Origin: an uncultured Bacteroidales bacterium
Lineage (GTDB): Bacteria > Bacteroidota > Bacteroidia > Bacteroidales > Muribaculaceae
NCBI GenBank assembly: GCA_947573135.1
Contig: CANPDU010000001.1
Location: 124,001-188,000, forward strand
Direction of reading: 5' to 3'
Length of the DNA stretch: 64,000 bases
Below are positions 1 to 7,543 of the stretch, one piece after another. A program made the position numbers and the translations under genes. Positions within the stretch are counted from its first letter, which is position 1. The number at the start of each line of letters is the position of its first letter. The notes below the pieces were generated by a model that was given only the letters and a program-made list of their open reading frames with translations, did no database searches and was not told where the DNA came from.

Positions 1-739
1 GTTGAATGGCTTCGGCCGCTTTGCCGGGATCCGCGCCCGGTGTAAGCGCAATTTCTATGGCGCTTGCCTCTGTATCATAGTCGAGCATGCGCCTTGCATC
101 GTCGAGCGGTATGATTATACGGTCATTGTCGACATCCGACTGGTCGACCTGAAGCACACCGCTGACTATCAGGTTCGAATGCCTCAGCGAGCTCTCCGGG
201 TTAGCCGGATTGATCCGGCCCTTGCGGCGCGGCACGTACAGTTCGGCCGTCGTCGCCACCCCGGGTCTGAGCCCTGTCCGGTTGGCCACACCTACCGACA
301 GCTGCATGCAGCCTGTGGAATCGAATGAATTCACATAGGCGCCGTCGATGACCACTTCGCTGAGGTCGACCACGCTGTCATAACCGTCTCCGACAGCTTT
401 AAACTCGACCGGTATCTGGGCATAGTCGCTGATAAGCATTCCACGTTCTTCGATCACAGGCACCGCAGCGGCGACCATGGTGACATCTCTCAGCCGTGCT
501 GCCAGCGAATCCGCGCCGGCAAAGCTCTTGCCTGTCGCAGCAATGATTCTGATGTCGGGGTCGGTCTTCGACAGATGATCCTCCGACAGACGTCCGAAGC
601 CGTTGAACACCGACAGCACGACGACTATCGCCGTCGTCGCTACTGCGACACCGGCGATAGCAATCGATGATATTATATTGACGGCCCGATGCGATTTTTT
701 CGAAAAAAGATAGCGCAGGGCTATGCGTAGACTTAGCAA
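1..739 (-). CDS. LolC/LolE-like (FtsX family) ABC transporter permease, 5' part only
   Basis: This gene is missing from the ORF track because it runs off the window edge. The minus frame is open from a TTG at 739 to base 1. The product begins with a run typical of lipoprotein-releasing permeases (ALRYLFSKKSHRAVNIIS), followed by a hydrophobic helix ending in VLSVFNGFG, then a soluble periplasmic MacB-type core domain with no further helix in the visible part. Family knowledge: such permeases, with an ATPase, extract lipoproteins from the inner membrane or act as MacB-like exporters. The start is uncertain because no ATG lies in frame after the rbfA stop; TTG at 739 is the best placed. It lies 37 bp downstream of rbfA, so it is probably co-transcribed with it. 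Confidence 0.85.
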   Translation of the reverse strand, partial: MLSLRIALRYLFSKKSHRAVNIISSIAIAGVAVATTAIVVVLSVFNGFGRLSEDHLSKTDPDIRIIAATGKSFAGADSLAARLRDVTMVAAAVPVIEERGMLISDYAQIPVEFKAVGDGYDSVVDLSEVVIDGAYVNSFDSTGCMQLSVGVANRTGLRPGVATTAELYVPRRKGRINPANPESSLRHSNLIVSGVLQVDQSDVDNDRIIIPLDDARRMLDYDTEASAIEIALTPGADPGKAAEAIQ

Positions 740-776
740 GACTGTTGCGGATAAATGGTTGGCGGTCCGGGACCGA

Positions 777-1112
777 TTATTTTTCGAGCAGTTTGTCGAT
801 ATTTTCTATATAATCGAGCGAATCATCGAGATAGAACTGCAGTGCCGGCGTTTTGCGCAGCTGATAGCGCACACGCTGGGCGAGCTCGTAGCGTATCGTC
901 TGAGCGCTTTTATTGATGCTGTCGATCATTTCCTGACCTTTGTCCGACGGGAATACAGACAGATATGCGCGCGCGATCGAAAGATCGGGTGACACACGCA
1001 CGGCGCTGACCGATACCAGTACTCCGTGAGTCTTGGCGGTCTGCTGGCGGAAGATTTCGCTTAATTCTTTCTGTATGAGACGGGCTATTTTTGCTTGGCG
1101 GTTTGATTCCAT
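777..1112 (-). CDS. rbfA: Ribosome-binding factor A (RbfA)
   Basis: This 111-residue protein matches the usual RbfA length and pattern: an N-terminal RQAKIARLIQKELSEIF helix, a central strand with VSAVRVSPDLSIARAYLSVF, and a C-terminal PALQFYLDDSLDY motif. RbfA is a KH-fold protein that binds the 30S subunit and assists late 16S rRNA maturation and cold adaptation. It is the first gene of a minus-strand unit continuing into the permease, and a -7-type box lies 65 nt upstream of the ATG. The start agrees with the family. Confidence 0.96.
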   Translation of the reverse strand: MESNRQAKIARLIQKELSEIFRQQTAKTHGVLVSVSAVRVSPDLSIARAYLSVFPSDKGQEMIDSINKSAQTIRYELAQRVRYQLRKTPALQFYLDDSLDYIENIDKLLEK

Positions 1113-1176
1113 TTTATTTACGGGTTTTATGTATTATGATATATTGTAAGATATATGTATAACACCGTTGCTGATG

Positions 1177-1184
1177 CAAAGTTA
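1177..1184 (-). promoter_or_regulatory. Probable promoter -7 box for rbfA
   Basis: The minus strand reads TAACTTTG, matching the Bacteroidales -7 consensus TAnnTTTG, 65 nt before the rbfA start. No clear -33 TTTG is seen at the usual spacing. Confidence 0.55.
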
Positions 1185-1213
1185 GCAATTTGGGAGGTGA
1201 ATTCGGTTGTTAT

Positions 1214-1264
1214 AAGGTTAAAAAAAAATTACTCGTCATCACGACGAATAATCTTTTTAACCTT
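1214..1264. repeat. 51-bp near-perfect inverted repeat
   Basis: The arms AAGGTTAAAAA and TTTTTAACCTT pair perfectly, and the inner parts (ATTACTCGTC against GACGAATAAT) pair with one mismatch around a short loop. It sits between two divergent genes, where an ordinary terminator is not expected. It could be the terminator of an unseen small RNA, a transcribed leader structure, or a miniature palindromic element. Confidence 0.7.
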
Positions 1265-1324
1265 AAATCTAATACCATGAAAAACACGATGCAAAATTAT
1301 GAATTTTATGTTTTACAACATACA

Positions 1325-1347
1325 TCTTGAACAAGAAATTTTCTTGA
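1325..1347. promoter_or_regulatory. Operator-like dyad upstream of the aminotransferase
   Basis: The 15-mer CAAGAAATTTTCTTG is an inverted repeat with 7-bp arms, preceded by a further TCTTG half site. It lies about 100 bp upstream of the -7 box of the aminotransferase gene. The binding protein is unknown. Confidence 0.5.
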
Positions 1348-1440
1348 TTTTGCATTATTTAACAGTGGTATATCCCGGCCTTTTTTTCAACTGTTCCCAA
1401 TAAAAGACTAATTCATACCGATTTTCTCGGATTTAATGCG

Positions 1441-1448
1441 TAATTTTG
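1441..1448 (+). promoter_or_regulatory. Promoter -7 box of the aminotransferase gene
   Basis: TAATTTTG matches TAnnTTTG. It overlaps the 5' end of the longest ORF (1436), so transcription should start near 1455, and the first usable ATG is then 1475. Confidence 0.65.
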
Positions 1449-1474
1449 TGCGTATTTCAATTACAGATAAAAAA

Positions 1475-2674
1475 ATGCCTAAAGTATCAAACCGCGGCGA
1501 AATAATGCCCGCATCTCCTATACGCCGCCTCGTGCCGCTTGCCAACGACGCCATTCGCCGTGGCATCAAGGTTCACCGCCTCAACATCGGTCAGCCTGAT
1601 GTGCCGACCCCTCCCGAGGCTTTCGAGGCCCTTACGCGTCTCGATCGCGATGTTCTCGAGTATAGTCCTTCCGAAGGTCTGCTGTCTTTGCGGCAGAAGC
1701 TTCAGCAATATTACAAGCGTTTTAACATCGACGTCAATGTCGAGGATATAATTGTCACTACCGGAGGCTCAGAGGCCGTGCTTTTTGCGTTTATGGCCTG
1801 CCTCGATCCCGGCGATGAGATTATTGTCCCGGAGCCGGCTTATGCCAACTACATGGCTTTTGCAATTTCGGCCGGAGCGAAGATTGTGACTATTCCCTCG
1901 AGCATCGACGACGGTTTCGAGTTGCCTTCTGTCGAAAAATTCGAGGAACTCATCACTCCGCGCACAAAAGGCATCCTCATCTGTAACCCCAATAACCCGA
2001 CGGGCTACCTTTATACGATGAAAGAGATGCTTCAGATCCGCGATCTCGTCCTCAAATACGATCTCTTCCTCTTCTCCGACGAGGTTTATCGCGAGTTCTG
2101 CTACACGGGCGCACCTTATATTTCGGCTTTCCATCTTCCCGGCATCGAAGACAAAGTCGTGCTGATCGACTCCGTGTCCAAGCGTTACAACGAGTGCGGC
2201 ATCCGCATCGGTGCGCTCATCACCAAGCATGCCGAACTCAAGGCCAATGTTATGAAATTCTGTCAGGCCCGTCTGAGTCCGCCTTTGCTCGGCCAGCTTG
2301 TCGCTGAAGCCAGCATCGACACTCCCCAGGAATATATGCTTGCCACATATAACGAATATGTCGAACGTCGTAAATTTTTGATTGACAAGCTCAACAAGAT
2401 CCCCGGCTGCTACTCTCCTATCCCTATGGGAGCGTTCTACACTGTCGCCCGCCTGCCGGTCGACGATGCCGACCGCTTCTGTCAGTGGTGTCTGAAGGAA
2501 TTCCAGTTTGAGGGTGAGACCATCTTCATGGCTCCGGCTTCAGGTTTCTACACTACTCCCGGCATGGGGCGTGACGAAGTGCGCCTCGCCTACGTTCTCA
2601 AGCGTGAGGATCTTGCCCGCGCCATGGTTGTTCTCGAAAAGGCCCTCGAAGCCTATCCCGGACGCACGATCTAA
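1475..2674 (+). CDS. PLP-dependent aminotransferase (class I/II, AspC-like)
   Basis: This is a fold-type I aminotransferase of about 399 residues. Visible family marks include LNIGQPDVPTPPEA near the N terminus, TTGGSEAVLFAF in the cofactor-binding region, ICNPNNPTGYLY, FSDEVYREF (the Asp that contacts the pyridine nitrogen), and DSVSKRYNECGIRIG, whose Lys is the expected Schiff-base residue. The substrate cannot be read from sequence; aspartate or an aromatic amino acid are the usual options. I use the ATG at 1475 (MPKVSN) rather than 1436, because a -7 promoter box covers 1441-1448 and because close relatives, as I recall them, start with MPK. The 3' end overlaps the convergent oxyR-type gene by 4 bp. 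Confidence 0.93.
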   Translation: MPKVSNRGEIMPASPIRRLVPLANDAIRRGIKVHRLNIGQPDVPTPPEAFEALTRLDRDVLEYSPSEGLLSLRQKLQQYYKRFNIDVNVEDIIVTTGGSEAVLFAFMACLDPGDEIIVPEPAYANYMAFAISAGAKIVTIPSSIDDGFELPSVEKFEELITPRTKGILICNPNNPTGYLYTMKEMLQIRDLVLKYDLFLFSDEVYREFCYTGAPYISAFHLPGIEDKVVLIDSVSKRYNECGIRIGALITKHAELKANVMKFCQARLSPPLLGQLVAEASIDTPQEYMLATYNEYVERRKFLIDKLNKIPGCYSPIPMGAFYTVARLPVDDADRFCQWCLKEFQFEGETIFMAPASGFYTTPGMGRDEVRLAYVLKREDLARAMVVLEKALEAYPGRTI

Positions 2675-3597
2675 AGTTTTATACCATACTGCGCAATCCT
2701 GCGGTTCAGCATACCCTCCGGCATAAATCGCCGGAGGGTATCTGTTATTGTATTGAGCATATTCTGACGTATGCAGTCGTCCTTTATATAGAGTGACACA
2801 CGTCGTTCCGACAGGTAGTCGCCCTCGATGCGTCTTACGTTTTTGCGCTGGCGTTCGTTGAGCAGCGCCACATGCATCTCCGGTATGATTGTGTATCCGC
2901 CGTTGCGGTCTACTATTCTGATGAGAGTGTCTATGTTGCCGGCTTCATAGATCTGTTTCCCTTTGGCCCTGGCCTTGCAGAAACTGAACGCGCTTTCTCT
3001 CAGACACTGGGCCTCTTTGACTATCCACATGTTCTCATGCTCGAGATCTTCGGGTCTGAATTCATTTTGATCTCTTTTACAGTCTTCCGACAGGTAGACT
3101 AAGAATTTTTCAGTGTAGAGCGGTATTTCGAAAATTCCGTCGCGTACATTTCCGCTTATCGTAATTCCGGCGTCAAGTTTGCCGTTCGCTATTTCGTTGA
3201 GCATATTTTCTGTCCTCATTTCCTCGACTGTGAGCGACACCTGCGGATAGCTTTTCAGATATTGTCTGATAAACTCCGGCAGGATATAAGGCGCTATGCT
3301 CGGGCTTGCCGCCAGCCTGAGCGGTCCGCTGACACTCCCTTTTTCCTCGGCGACTATTTCGCTGATGCGCGACGCCTCTCTTACTGCCCGTTCGGCCTGG
3401 ACGATGATTTTTGCTCCGGTCGTTGTCGGTGTTACTTTCTTGTTGCTTCGGTCGAATATTCTGACATCGAGTTCGTCTTCAAGTTTGGCAAGCATTGCGC
3501 TGAGTGTAGGCTGGGTTATTCCGCAGGCTTCGGCAGCGAGCGCAAAATTGCGGCAGCGGTTGAGTTCGATGACGTATGTGAGCTGTTGAAGTGTCAT
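2671..3597 (-). CDS. oxyR: OxyR-type LysR-family hydrogen peroxide sensor/regulator
   Basis: This 308-residue LysR-family regulator has an N-terminal winged helix (about residues 1-60, FALAAEACGITQPTLSAML) and a C-terminal co-inducer domain. The decisive feature is the pair C198 and C207 in EAQCLRESAFSFC. They sit nine residues apart with the same surrounding pattern as E. coli OxyR C199 and C208, which form the peroxide-responsive disulfide. RNGGYTIIPEM also matches the OxyR C-terminal part. OxyR oxidised by peroxide activates catalase, peroxiredoxin and iron-protection genes. It is divergent from the 4Fe-4S membrane protein, and the space between them holds OxyR-like half sites, so autoregulation and control of that neighbour are likely. 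Confidence 0.9.
   Translation of the reverse strand: MTLQQLTYVIELNRCRNFALAAEACGITQPTLSAMLAKLEDELDVRIFDRSNKKVTPTTTGAKIIVQAERAVREASRISEIVAEEKGSVSGPLRLAASPSIAPYILPEFIRQYLKSYPQVSLTVEEMRTENMLNEIANGKLDAGITISGNVRDGIFEIPLYTEKFLVYLSEDCKRDQNEFRPEDLEHENMWIVKEAQCLRESAFSFCKARAKGKQIYEAGNIDTLIRIVDRNGGYTIIPEMHVALLNERQRKNVRRIEGDYLSERRVSLYIKDDCIRQNMLNTITDTLRRFMPEGMLNRRIAQYGIKL
2711..2741 (+). terminator. Intrinsic terminator embedded in the convergent regulator gene
   Basis: ATACCCTCCGGC and GCCGGAGGGTAT form a perfect 12-bp stem with a 7-nt loop, followed by a T-rich run. It lies 37 bp past the aminotransferase stop but within the last codons of the minus-strand LysR-type gene. Confidence 0.75.
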
Positions 3598-3601
3598 TAT
3601 G

Positions 3602-3649
3602 ATAGATTTTATCTATGCAAAGATAGTGATAATCGTTAGATAGTCTATC
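3602..3649. promoter_or_regulatory. Putative OxyR operator
   Basis: ATAGATTTTATCTAT fits the OxyR half-operator ATAGnTnnnAnCTAT exactly (3602-3616). A second ATAG follows after 6 nt, and the palindrome GATAGTCTATC lies at 3639-3649. The array fills the space between the divergent oxyR-type gene and the ferredoxin-type gene, directly before the latter's -7 box. Confidence 0.65.
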
Positions 3650-3659
3650 TTTAATATCT

Positions 3660-3667
3660 TATTTTTG
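3660..3667 (+). promoter_or_regulatory. -7 box of the 4Fe-4S membrane protein gene
   Basis: TATTTTTG matches TAnnTTTG, 29 nt before the ATG at 3697 and just downstream of the OxyR-like half sites, an arrangement that suits activation. Confidence 0.6.
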
Positions 3668-3696
3668 CACCGTAATTCTTTTCTATTATTAATTCT

Positions 3697-4392
3697 ATGG
3701 CAAAAAAACAATTCCATCGTCATCTTGAAGTAAAAGGGCTGTCGCTCTACTGGATCCTGCTGATATATCTTGTCGTCGGCTTCTTTTATCCCGTAATTGG
3801 CCTTCTGGCGCTGATATGTATGATTGCGCCAGTGGCGTTTGCTGTGCGCAGGGGTCGTTGGTGGTGCGGCAATGCTTGTCCGCGCGGCAACCTTTATGAC
3901 CGGTTGCTTTCGAAATATTCGCCTCATAAGCCTATCCCTGCTTTTGTCCGCACATTTGGTTTCCGTCTGTTCATGGTGCTGTTTATTTTCACCATGTTCG
4001 GTGTGCAGATGTATTTCGCATGGGGCGACTGGGTGGCCATGGGCCGCGTGTTCTGGATGATAATACTGATCACGACAGTCGTCGGCGTAACGCTTTCGTT
4101 TATTTTCGCTCCGCGCACATGGTGCTCGTTCTGCCCTATGGGTACTCTTTCAAACTGGGTCACTCCGCGCAGCGGACGGCTGCCTGAAAAATACCGCCGC
4201 GTTTTTGTTAAATCGACCTGCCAGATGAAATGTAAGAGCTGTTCGCGTGTCTGCCCCATGCAGCTCACGCCTTATGACTCCCGCGGCAACACGGAGGGTT
4301 TTCTCGATCCCGATTGCATAAAGTGTGGCAGATGTACTGTTGCGTGCCCCATACAGATCATGACTCTGACGCGCACTCCTCCCGAGTTGTAA
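3697..4392 (+). CDS. Membrane 4Fe-4S ferredoxin-type protein (NapH/RdxA-like)
   Basis: This 231-residue protein has about four membrane helices (roughly residues 16-50, 85-110 and 115-140) and a cysteine-rich cytosolic tail. Motifs in order: WWCGNACPRGN, TWCSFCPMGT, CKSCSRVCPM and CIKCGRCTVACP. The last two clusters fit two [4Fe-4S] centres, and the first two are the CxxxCP motifs of the NapH/RdxA/CcoG group. Members move electrons between quinol or ferredoxin pools and periplasmic or maturation enzymes. The exact partner is unknown because no reductase sits beside it. Its position opposite oxyR, with OxyR-like sites in the shared promoter, suggests a role in oxidative stress or microaerobic electron disposal. 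Confidence 0.8.
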   Translation: MAKKQFHRHLEVKGLSLYWILLIYLVVGFFYPVIGLLALICMIAPVAFAVRRGRWWCGNACPRGNLYDRLLSKYSPHKPIPAFVRTFGFRLFMVLFIFTMFGVQMYFAWGDWVAMGRVFWMIILITTVVGVTLSFIFAPRTWCSFCPMGTLSNWVTPRSGRLPEKYRRVFVKSTCQMKCKSCSRVCPMQLTPYDSRGNTEGFLDPDCIKCGRCTVACPIQIMTLTRTPPEL

Positions 4393-4416
4393 CGATTGGA
4401 TTAATATAAAACAGAA

Positions 4417-4444
4417 GTCGCCGGATCCGCACGGACCCGGCGAC
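4417..4444. terminator. Bidirectional terminator hairpin
   Basis: GTCGCCGG and CCGGCGAC pair around an inner partly pairing loop. It lies between two convergent genes (4Fe-4S protein and sigma factor). Confidence 0.6.
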
Positions 4445-4527
4445 GATGTGTTTAAACTTGAATCCTGGTTATGAGTGTTGGGATAAACGATAAAATTTTC
4501 TTTTGTCTCTGCGCTTTTTTGCTAAAG

Positions 4528-5031
4528 TTATCTGTAGTCGGAGAAACGCTCCTGAAGTTTCTTTCTGGCGAAGAAGATGCGGCTTTTGACGGTGCCCAGG
4601 GGCAGATTCATCTTTTCGGCGATCTCGTTGTACTTGTAACCGGCGACATGCATCGAGAAGGGTATTCGGTATTCGTCGGCGAACTCGTTTATTGCGTCTG
4701 TAATCTCCGAAGCACCGAACGAACCTTCGGGCGTCTCGAGTCCGGAGTCCTGCGAGAGGTTCAGGTGATACAGGTTTTCGGTAGTGTCGACCACAGTAGC
4801 CGCCCGCCCGGCGCGGCGGTAGTTGTTGATGAAGATGTTCCGCATGATAGTGAACACCCATCCTTTGAAATTTGTGTTGTCGGCAAACTTGTCCTCGTTG
4901 TCGAGAGCTTTTAGAGTAGTGTCCTGGAGCAGATCGTAAGCGTCGTCGCGGTTCGAAGTGAGCATGTAGGCGAAGTTGAGGAGGTTGCTCTGGAGATCCA
5001 TCAGATTGTTTTGAAATTTAACGCTTGCCAT
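4528..5031 (-). CDS. ECF-type RNA polymerase sigma factor
   Basis: This 167-residue sigma-70 family protein has region 2 (residues about 10-75, with NRDDAYDLLQDTTLKAL and FKGWVFTIMRNIFINNYRR) and region 4 (about 110-165, with YNEIAEKMNLPLGTVKSRIFFARKKL). These are the -10 and -35 recognition modules of group 4 sigma factors. No anti-sigma gene or SusC-type partner lies beside it, so it is not a PUL-type sigma/anti-sigma pair. Upstream is a well-formed housekeeping promoter (TTG-N19-TAGATTTG), so its expression looks primary-sigma driven. The regulon is not evident. Confidence 0.92.
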   Translation of the reverse strand: MASVKFQNNLMDLQSNLLNFAYMLTSNRDDAYDLLQDTTLKALDNEDKFADNTNFKGWVFTIMRNIFINNYRRAGRAATVVDTTENLYHLNLSQDSGLETPEGSFGASEITDAINEFADEYRIPFSMHVAGYKYNEIAEKMNLPLGTVKSRIFFARKKLQERFSDYR

Positions 5032-5114
5032 AATGTGAAATTTTTATCGTTAGAAAAATGAATTGTCGAGTTGGTTTTAAAACATGTGATTTATGTTACA
5101 AATCGATTACGATG

Positions 5115-5144
5115 CAAATCTACGACTGAAAACTGATTTGTCAA
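5115..5144 (-). promoter_or_regulatory. Promoter of the ECF sigma factor gene
   Basis: The minus strand reads TTG-N19-TAGATTTG, agreeing with the Bacteroidales -33/-7 spacing, and leaves a leader of about 80 nt. Confidence 0.6.
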
Positions 5145-5364
5145 GAGTTTTAAGGTTAAAATATGTGAAAACAGCAGAATATACCGTTTGGAGCGATTAA
5201 ACATGTAATAATCAATGCAATAAACTGTTTCAAAAATAATACAAAATTGTTACAATGGCCTGAGAATGTATTTCGATCCGTTATTTCTTCTCCTTGACGT
5301 TCCTTGCGCCTTCGCGCGATTTAAAACTCGCTTGATCTCAAAAAAATTTAAATTTACATCAATA
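5145..5364. other. AT-rich intergenic spacer
   Basis: Between the two divergent promoters there is AT-rich sequence with no ORF worth calling. A short GC-rich piece (TTGCGCCTTCGCGCGA, near 5305) faintly resembles the interspersed element near 56.5 kb. Nothing else was recognised. Confidence 0.4.
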
Positions 5365-5367
5365 TTG

Positions 5368-5398
5368 TTGCTCTTTTGCAAATTTGATTGTATCTTTG
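5368..5398 (+). promoter_or_regulatory. Promoter of the S24 repressor operon
   Basis: TTG-N20-TATCTTTG matches the Bacteroidales -33/-7 pattern, 31 nt before the ATG at 5430. Confidence 0.65.
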
Positions 5399-5429
5399 CT
5401 AATCGTTAAACAATTAATAATCTATTATT

Positions 5430-6152
5430 ATGGAGTATCCTGATCTCATCAACAATCTCGCGGAGCCTTCGACAACCGCGACTGAAGTCGAACGTATTAA
5501 ATACCTCATAAAACTGATCCGCAAGAATCAGGCTCAGTTTGCCGAAATGATCGGCATCAATCCTTCTAATATTTCAAAAGTCCTTTCAGGTAAAATTCCC
5601 GTCAGCGACTCTCTGATCAATCGTATTGTGGTCAATCTCGGAGTTTCGAAACAGTGGCTTGTCCACGGCACTGATGTGCCGTTCCCTCGTTATCAGGGAC
5701 CGGCTACTCTCGAGGGGTCGGGAAATTGTGTGCAGCCTCTCGGGCGCTCAGGCGGCGCGCCGGTCTACGACATCGATGTGACTGCAGGAAGCGCTAACCT
5801 CAGCCGTATGCTGACTTCTGAGCACGTCATCGGACGCCTGATGATACCCGGCCTAAATCCTGAGCTTCCCATCGTAAAAGTCTCGGGCAACTCTATGTCG
5901 CCGCGCATCAATAACGGTGCCTATATCTCGATTCGCTATGTCAACAACGACGATCCAATTCTCTGGGGCCAGATCTATGTCGTCATGCTTGAGGACTACC
6001 GCATGGTGAAATATGTCCGCCGCCACAACGATGCTGACAAGGTCATCCTTCACAGCGAGAACCCCAATTTCGACGACATAGTCATAAAGCGAGATCAGAT
6101 TGTCGGCATGTTCCTTGTCGAGTCGATCCTTAATTATGAGATCGTCGGCTGA
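5430..6152 (+). CDS. XRE-family repressor with LexA-like S24 peptidase domain
   Basis: This 240-residue protein has an N-terminal Cro/cI-type helix-turn-helix (about residues 20-75, [21 protein letters not shown]), a linker, and a C-terminal S24 autoprotease domain (about 110-240). The catalytic pair is visible as S155 in SGNSMSPRI and K194 in YRMVKYVRR, and a candidate Ala-Gly self-cleavage bond is at 119-120 in DVTAGSA. Such proteins are cleaved on RecA filaments during DNA damage and then release their targets. It is not LexA itself, whose helix-turn-helix differs. It heads an operon and overlaps rnhB by 17 bp. Its targets are unknown; it could act on the phage-derived genes at 19-33 kb, but no shared operator was found at its own promoter. 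Confidence 0.88.
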   Translation: MEYPDLINNLAEPSTTATEVERIKYLIKLIRKNQAQFAEMIGINPSNISKVLSGKIPVSDSLINRIVVNLGVSKQWLVHGTDVPFPRYQGPATLEGSGNCVQPLGRSGGAPVYDIDVTAGSANLSRMLTSEHVIGRLMIPGLNPELPIVKVSGNSMSPRINNGAYISIRYVNNDDPILWGQIYVVMLEDYRMVKYVRRHNDADKVILHSENPNFDDIVIKRDQIVGMFLVESILNYEIVG

Positions 6153-6756
6153 GCATAATCCTCTTCCGCCGTGTAGCCTTACCGGTGTAAATGAGGCCGG
6201 ATGCGACGAGGCCGGACGCGGTTGTCTTGCCGGACCGGTATTTGCGGCAGCCGTCATTCTCCCCGACGGTTTCAGCAATCCCCTGCTCAATGATTCAAAG
6301 CAGTTGAGCGAAAAGCGCCGCTATGAGTTGCGCGATGTGATCATTCGCGAGGCCGTGGCCTGGAGTGTCGCTTCGGTTGACGCTGCTGAAATCGACCGCA
6401 TCAACATTCTCAACGCCTCTATTCTGGCTATGCATCGCGCCCTCGACGGTCTTTCGGTTCGTCCCGGAGCTGTGATTGTCGACGGTAACCGTTTCAAGCC
6501 TTACGGTGACATTCCCTGGATTACGTTTGTCAAGGGTGACGGCCGCTTTGCCAACATTGCGGCTGCCTCGGTCCTTGCAAAGACTTTCCGCGACGATTTC
6601 ATGATAGCCGCTCACAATGACTGGCCCGTATATGACTGGGCGGTCAACAAGGGCTATCCCACCAAGGCGCATCGTGCGGCGATTGCCGCCCACGGCCCGT
6701 CGCCGATCCATCGCATGACTTTCCGCCTGCTTGATCCTCAGCTCGAACTGTTTTAA
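6136..6756 (+). CDS. rnhB: Ribonuclease HII
   Basis: RNase HII nicks RNA in RNA-DNA hybrids and starts removal of single ribonucleotides from DNA. Motifs: [14 protein letters not shown] (the catalytic Asp-Glu), [11 protein letters not shown], a central VDG, and [21 protein letters not shown], the usual RNase HII core with its further catalytic acids. Length (206 residues) is normal. I choose ATG 6136 (MRSSAEHN), which overlaps the end of the S24 gene, over the longer ORF start at 6100, because the extra 12 residues lie wholly inside the upstream gene and are not family-like. Confidence 0.95.
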   Translation: MRSSAEHNPLPPCSLTGVNEAGCDEAGRGCLAGPVFAAAVILPDGFSNPLLNDSKQLSEKRRYELRDVIIREAVAWSVASVDAAEIDRINILNASILAMHRALDGLSVRPGAVIVDGNRFKPYGDIPWITFVKGDGRFANIAAASVLAKTFRDDFMIAAHNDWPVYDWAVNKGYPTKAHRAAIAAHGPSPIHRMTFRLLDPQLELF

Positions 6757-6766
6757 CTGATAAAAA

Positions 6767-7543
6767 ATGGGAAAAAACAAACTGAAAAAATTTGCCGATA
6801 TGGAGACGATCGATTTCGTCTTCCAATATCCTTTTTCTCGTCTGCAGCAGGAGGGTTTTCCGCTGAAAGGACGATGGCGCAGCGATTTTTTCCACAACGA
6901 TAATCCTCTTGTGCTCGAACTTGGCTGCGGCAAAGGTGAGTACACGGTCGGTCTTGCGCGCCGCTTCCCCGGTAAGAATTTCATCGGTGTCGACATCAAG
7001 GGTGCGCGCATGTGGACCGGGGCGTCCGAAGCGCGGACCGAAGGTCTGCCCAATGTTGCTTTCGTGCGTACCTCGATCGAGCTGATCGACTCATTTTTCG
7101 CGCCCGGCGAGGTCTCCGAGATATGGATAACTTTCCCCGATCCGCAGATGAAGAAGGTGCGCAAACGCTTGACTTCTACTCGTTTCATGGAGCTCTACCG
7201 CAAAGTGCTGCACGATGGCGGCACTATCCATCTGAAGACCGACAGCCCATTTCTCTACCGCTATACAAAACTCATGACCGCTCTCAATTCTCTCCCTGTC
7301 AGTGCCGACACCGATGATCTCTATTCTTCGGGTATTGCCGGCGACATACGCGATATCAAGACGCATTATGAGCGTCAGTGGCTTGCCCGCGGGCTCACTA
7401 TCAAATACATTCGCTTCGCGCTCCCGGCCGGCGGTGCTTTGGCCGAACCCGACGACGACATCGAGCCTGACACTTACCGCAGCTATTCACGGGGCTATAT
7501 TCAGATGCCTCAGCTCTTCGAAAACTCAAATCAAAATGACTGA
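6767..7543 (+). CDS. trmB: tRNA (guanine-N7-)-methyltransferase
   Basis: TrmB makes m7G46 in tRNA variable loops using S-adenosylmethionine. The 258-residue protein shows the SAM motif [15 protein letters not shown] (about residue 45), the acidic strand [10 protein letters not shown], the hallmark [14 protein letters not shown], and a C-terminal THYERQW block. It lies 10 bp after rnhB, and its stop overlaps the start of mrp, so the four genes around it should share one transcript. No anomalies. Confidence 0.95.
   Translation: MGKNKLKKFADMETIDFVFQYPFSRLQQEGFPLKGRWRSDFFHNDNPLVLELGCGKGEYTVGLARRFPGKNFIGVDIKGARMWTGASEARTEGLPNVAFVRTSIELIDSFFAPGEVSEIWITFPDPQMKKVRKRLTSTRFMELYRKVLHDGGTIHLKTDSPFLYRYTKLMTALNSLPVSADTDDLYSSGIAGDIRDIKTHYERQWLARGLTIKYIRFALPAGGALAEPDDDIEPDTYRSYSRGYIQMPQLFENSNQND

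Noticed and set aside
2-328. 108-residue plus-strand ORF at the left edge
   Set aside because: The opposite strand encodes the LolC/E-like permease with clear family motifs throughout this stretch.
4528-5031. ECF sigma factor as regulator of the SusC/SusD locus
   Set aside because: It is more than 50 kb away, has no anti-sigma partner, and the SusC here lacks the STN signalling domain.
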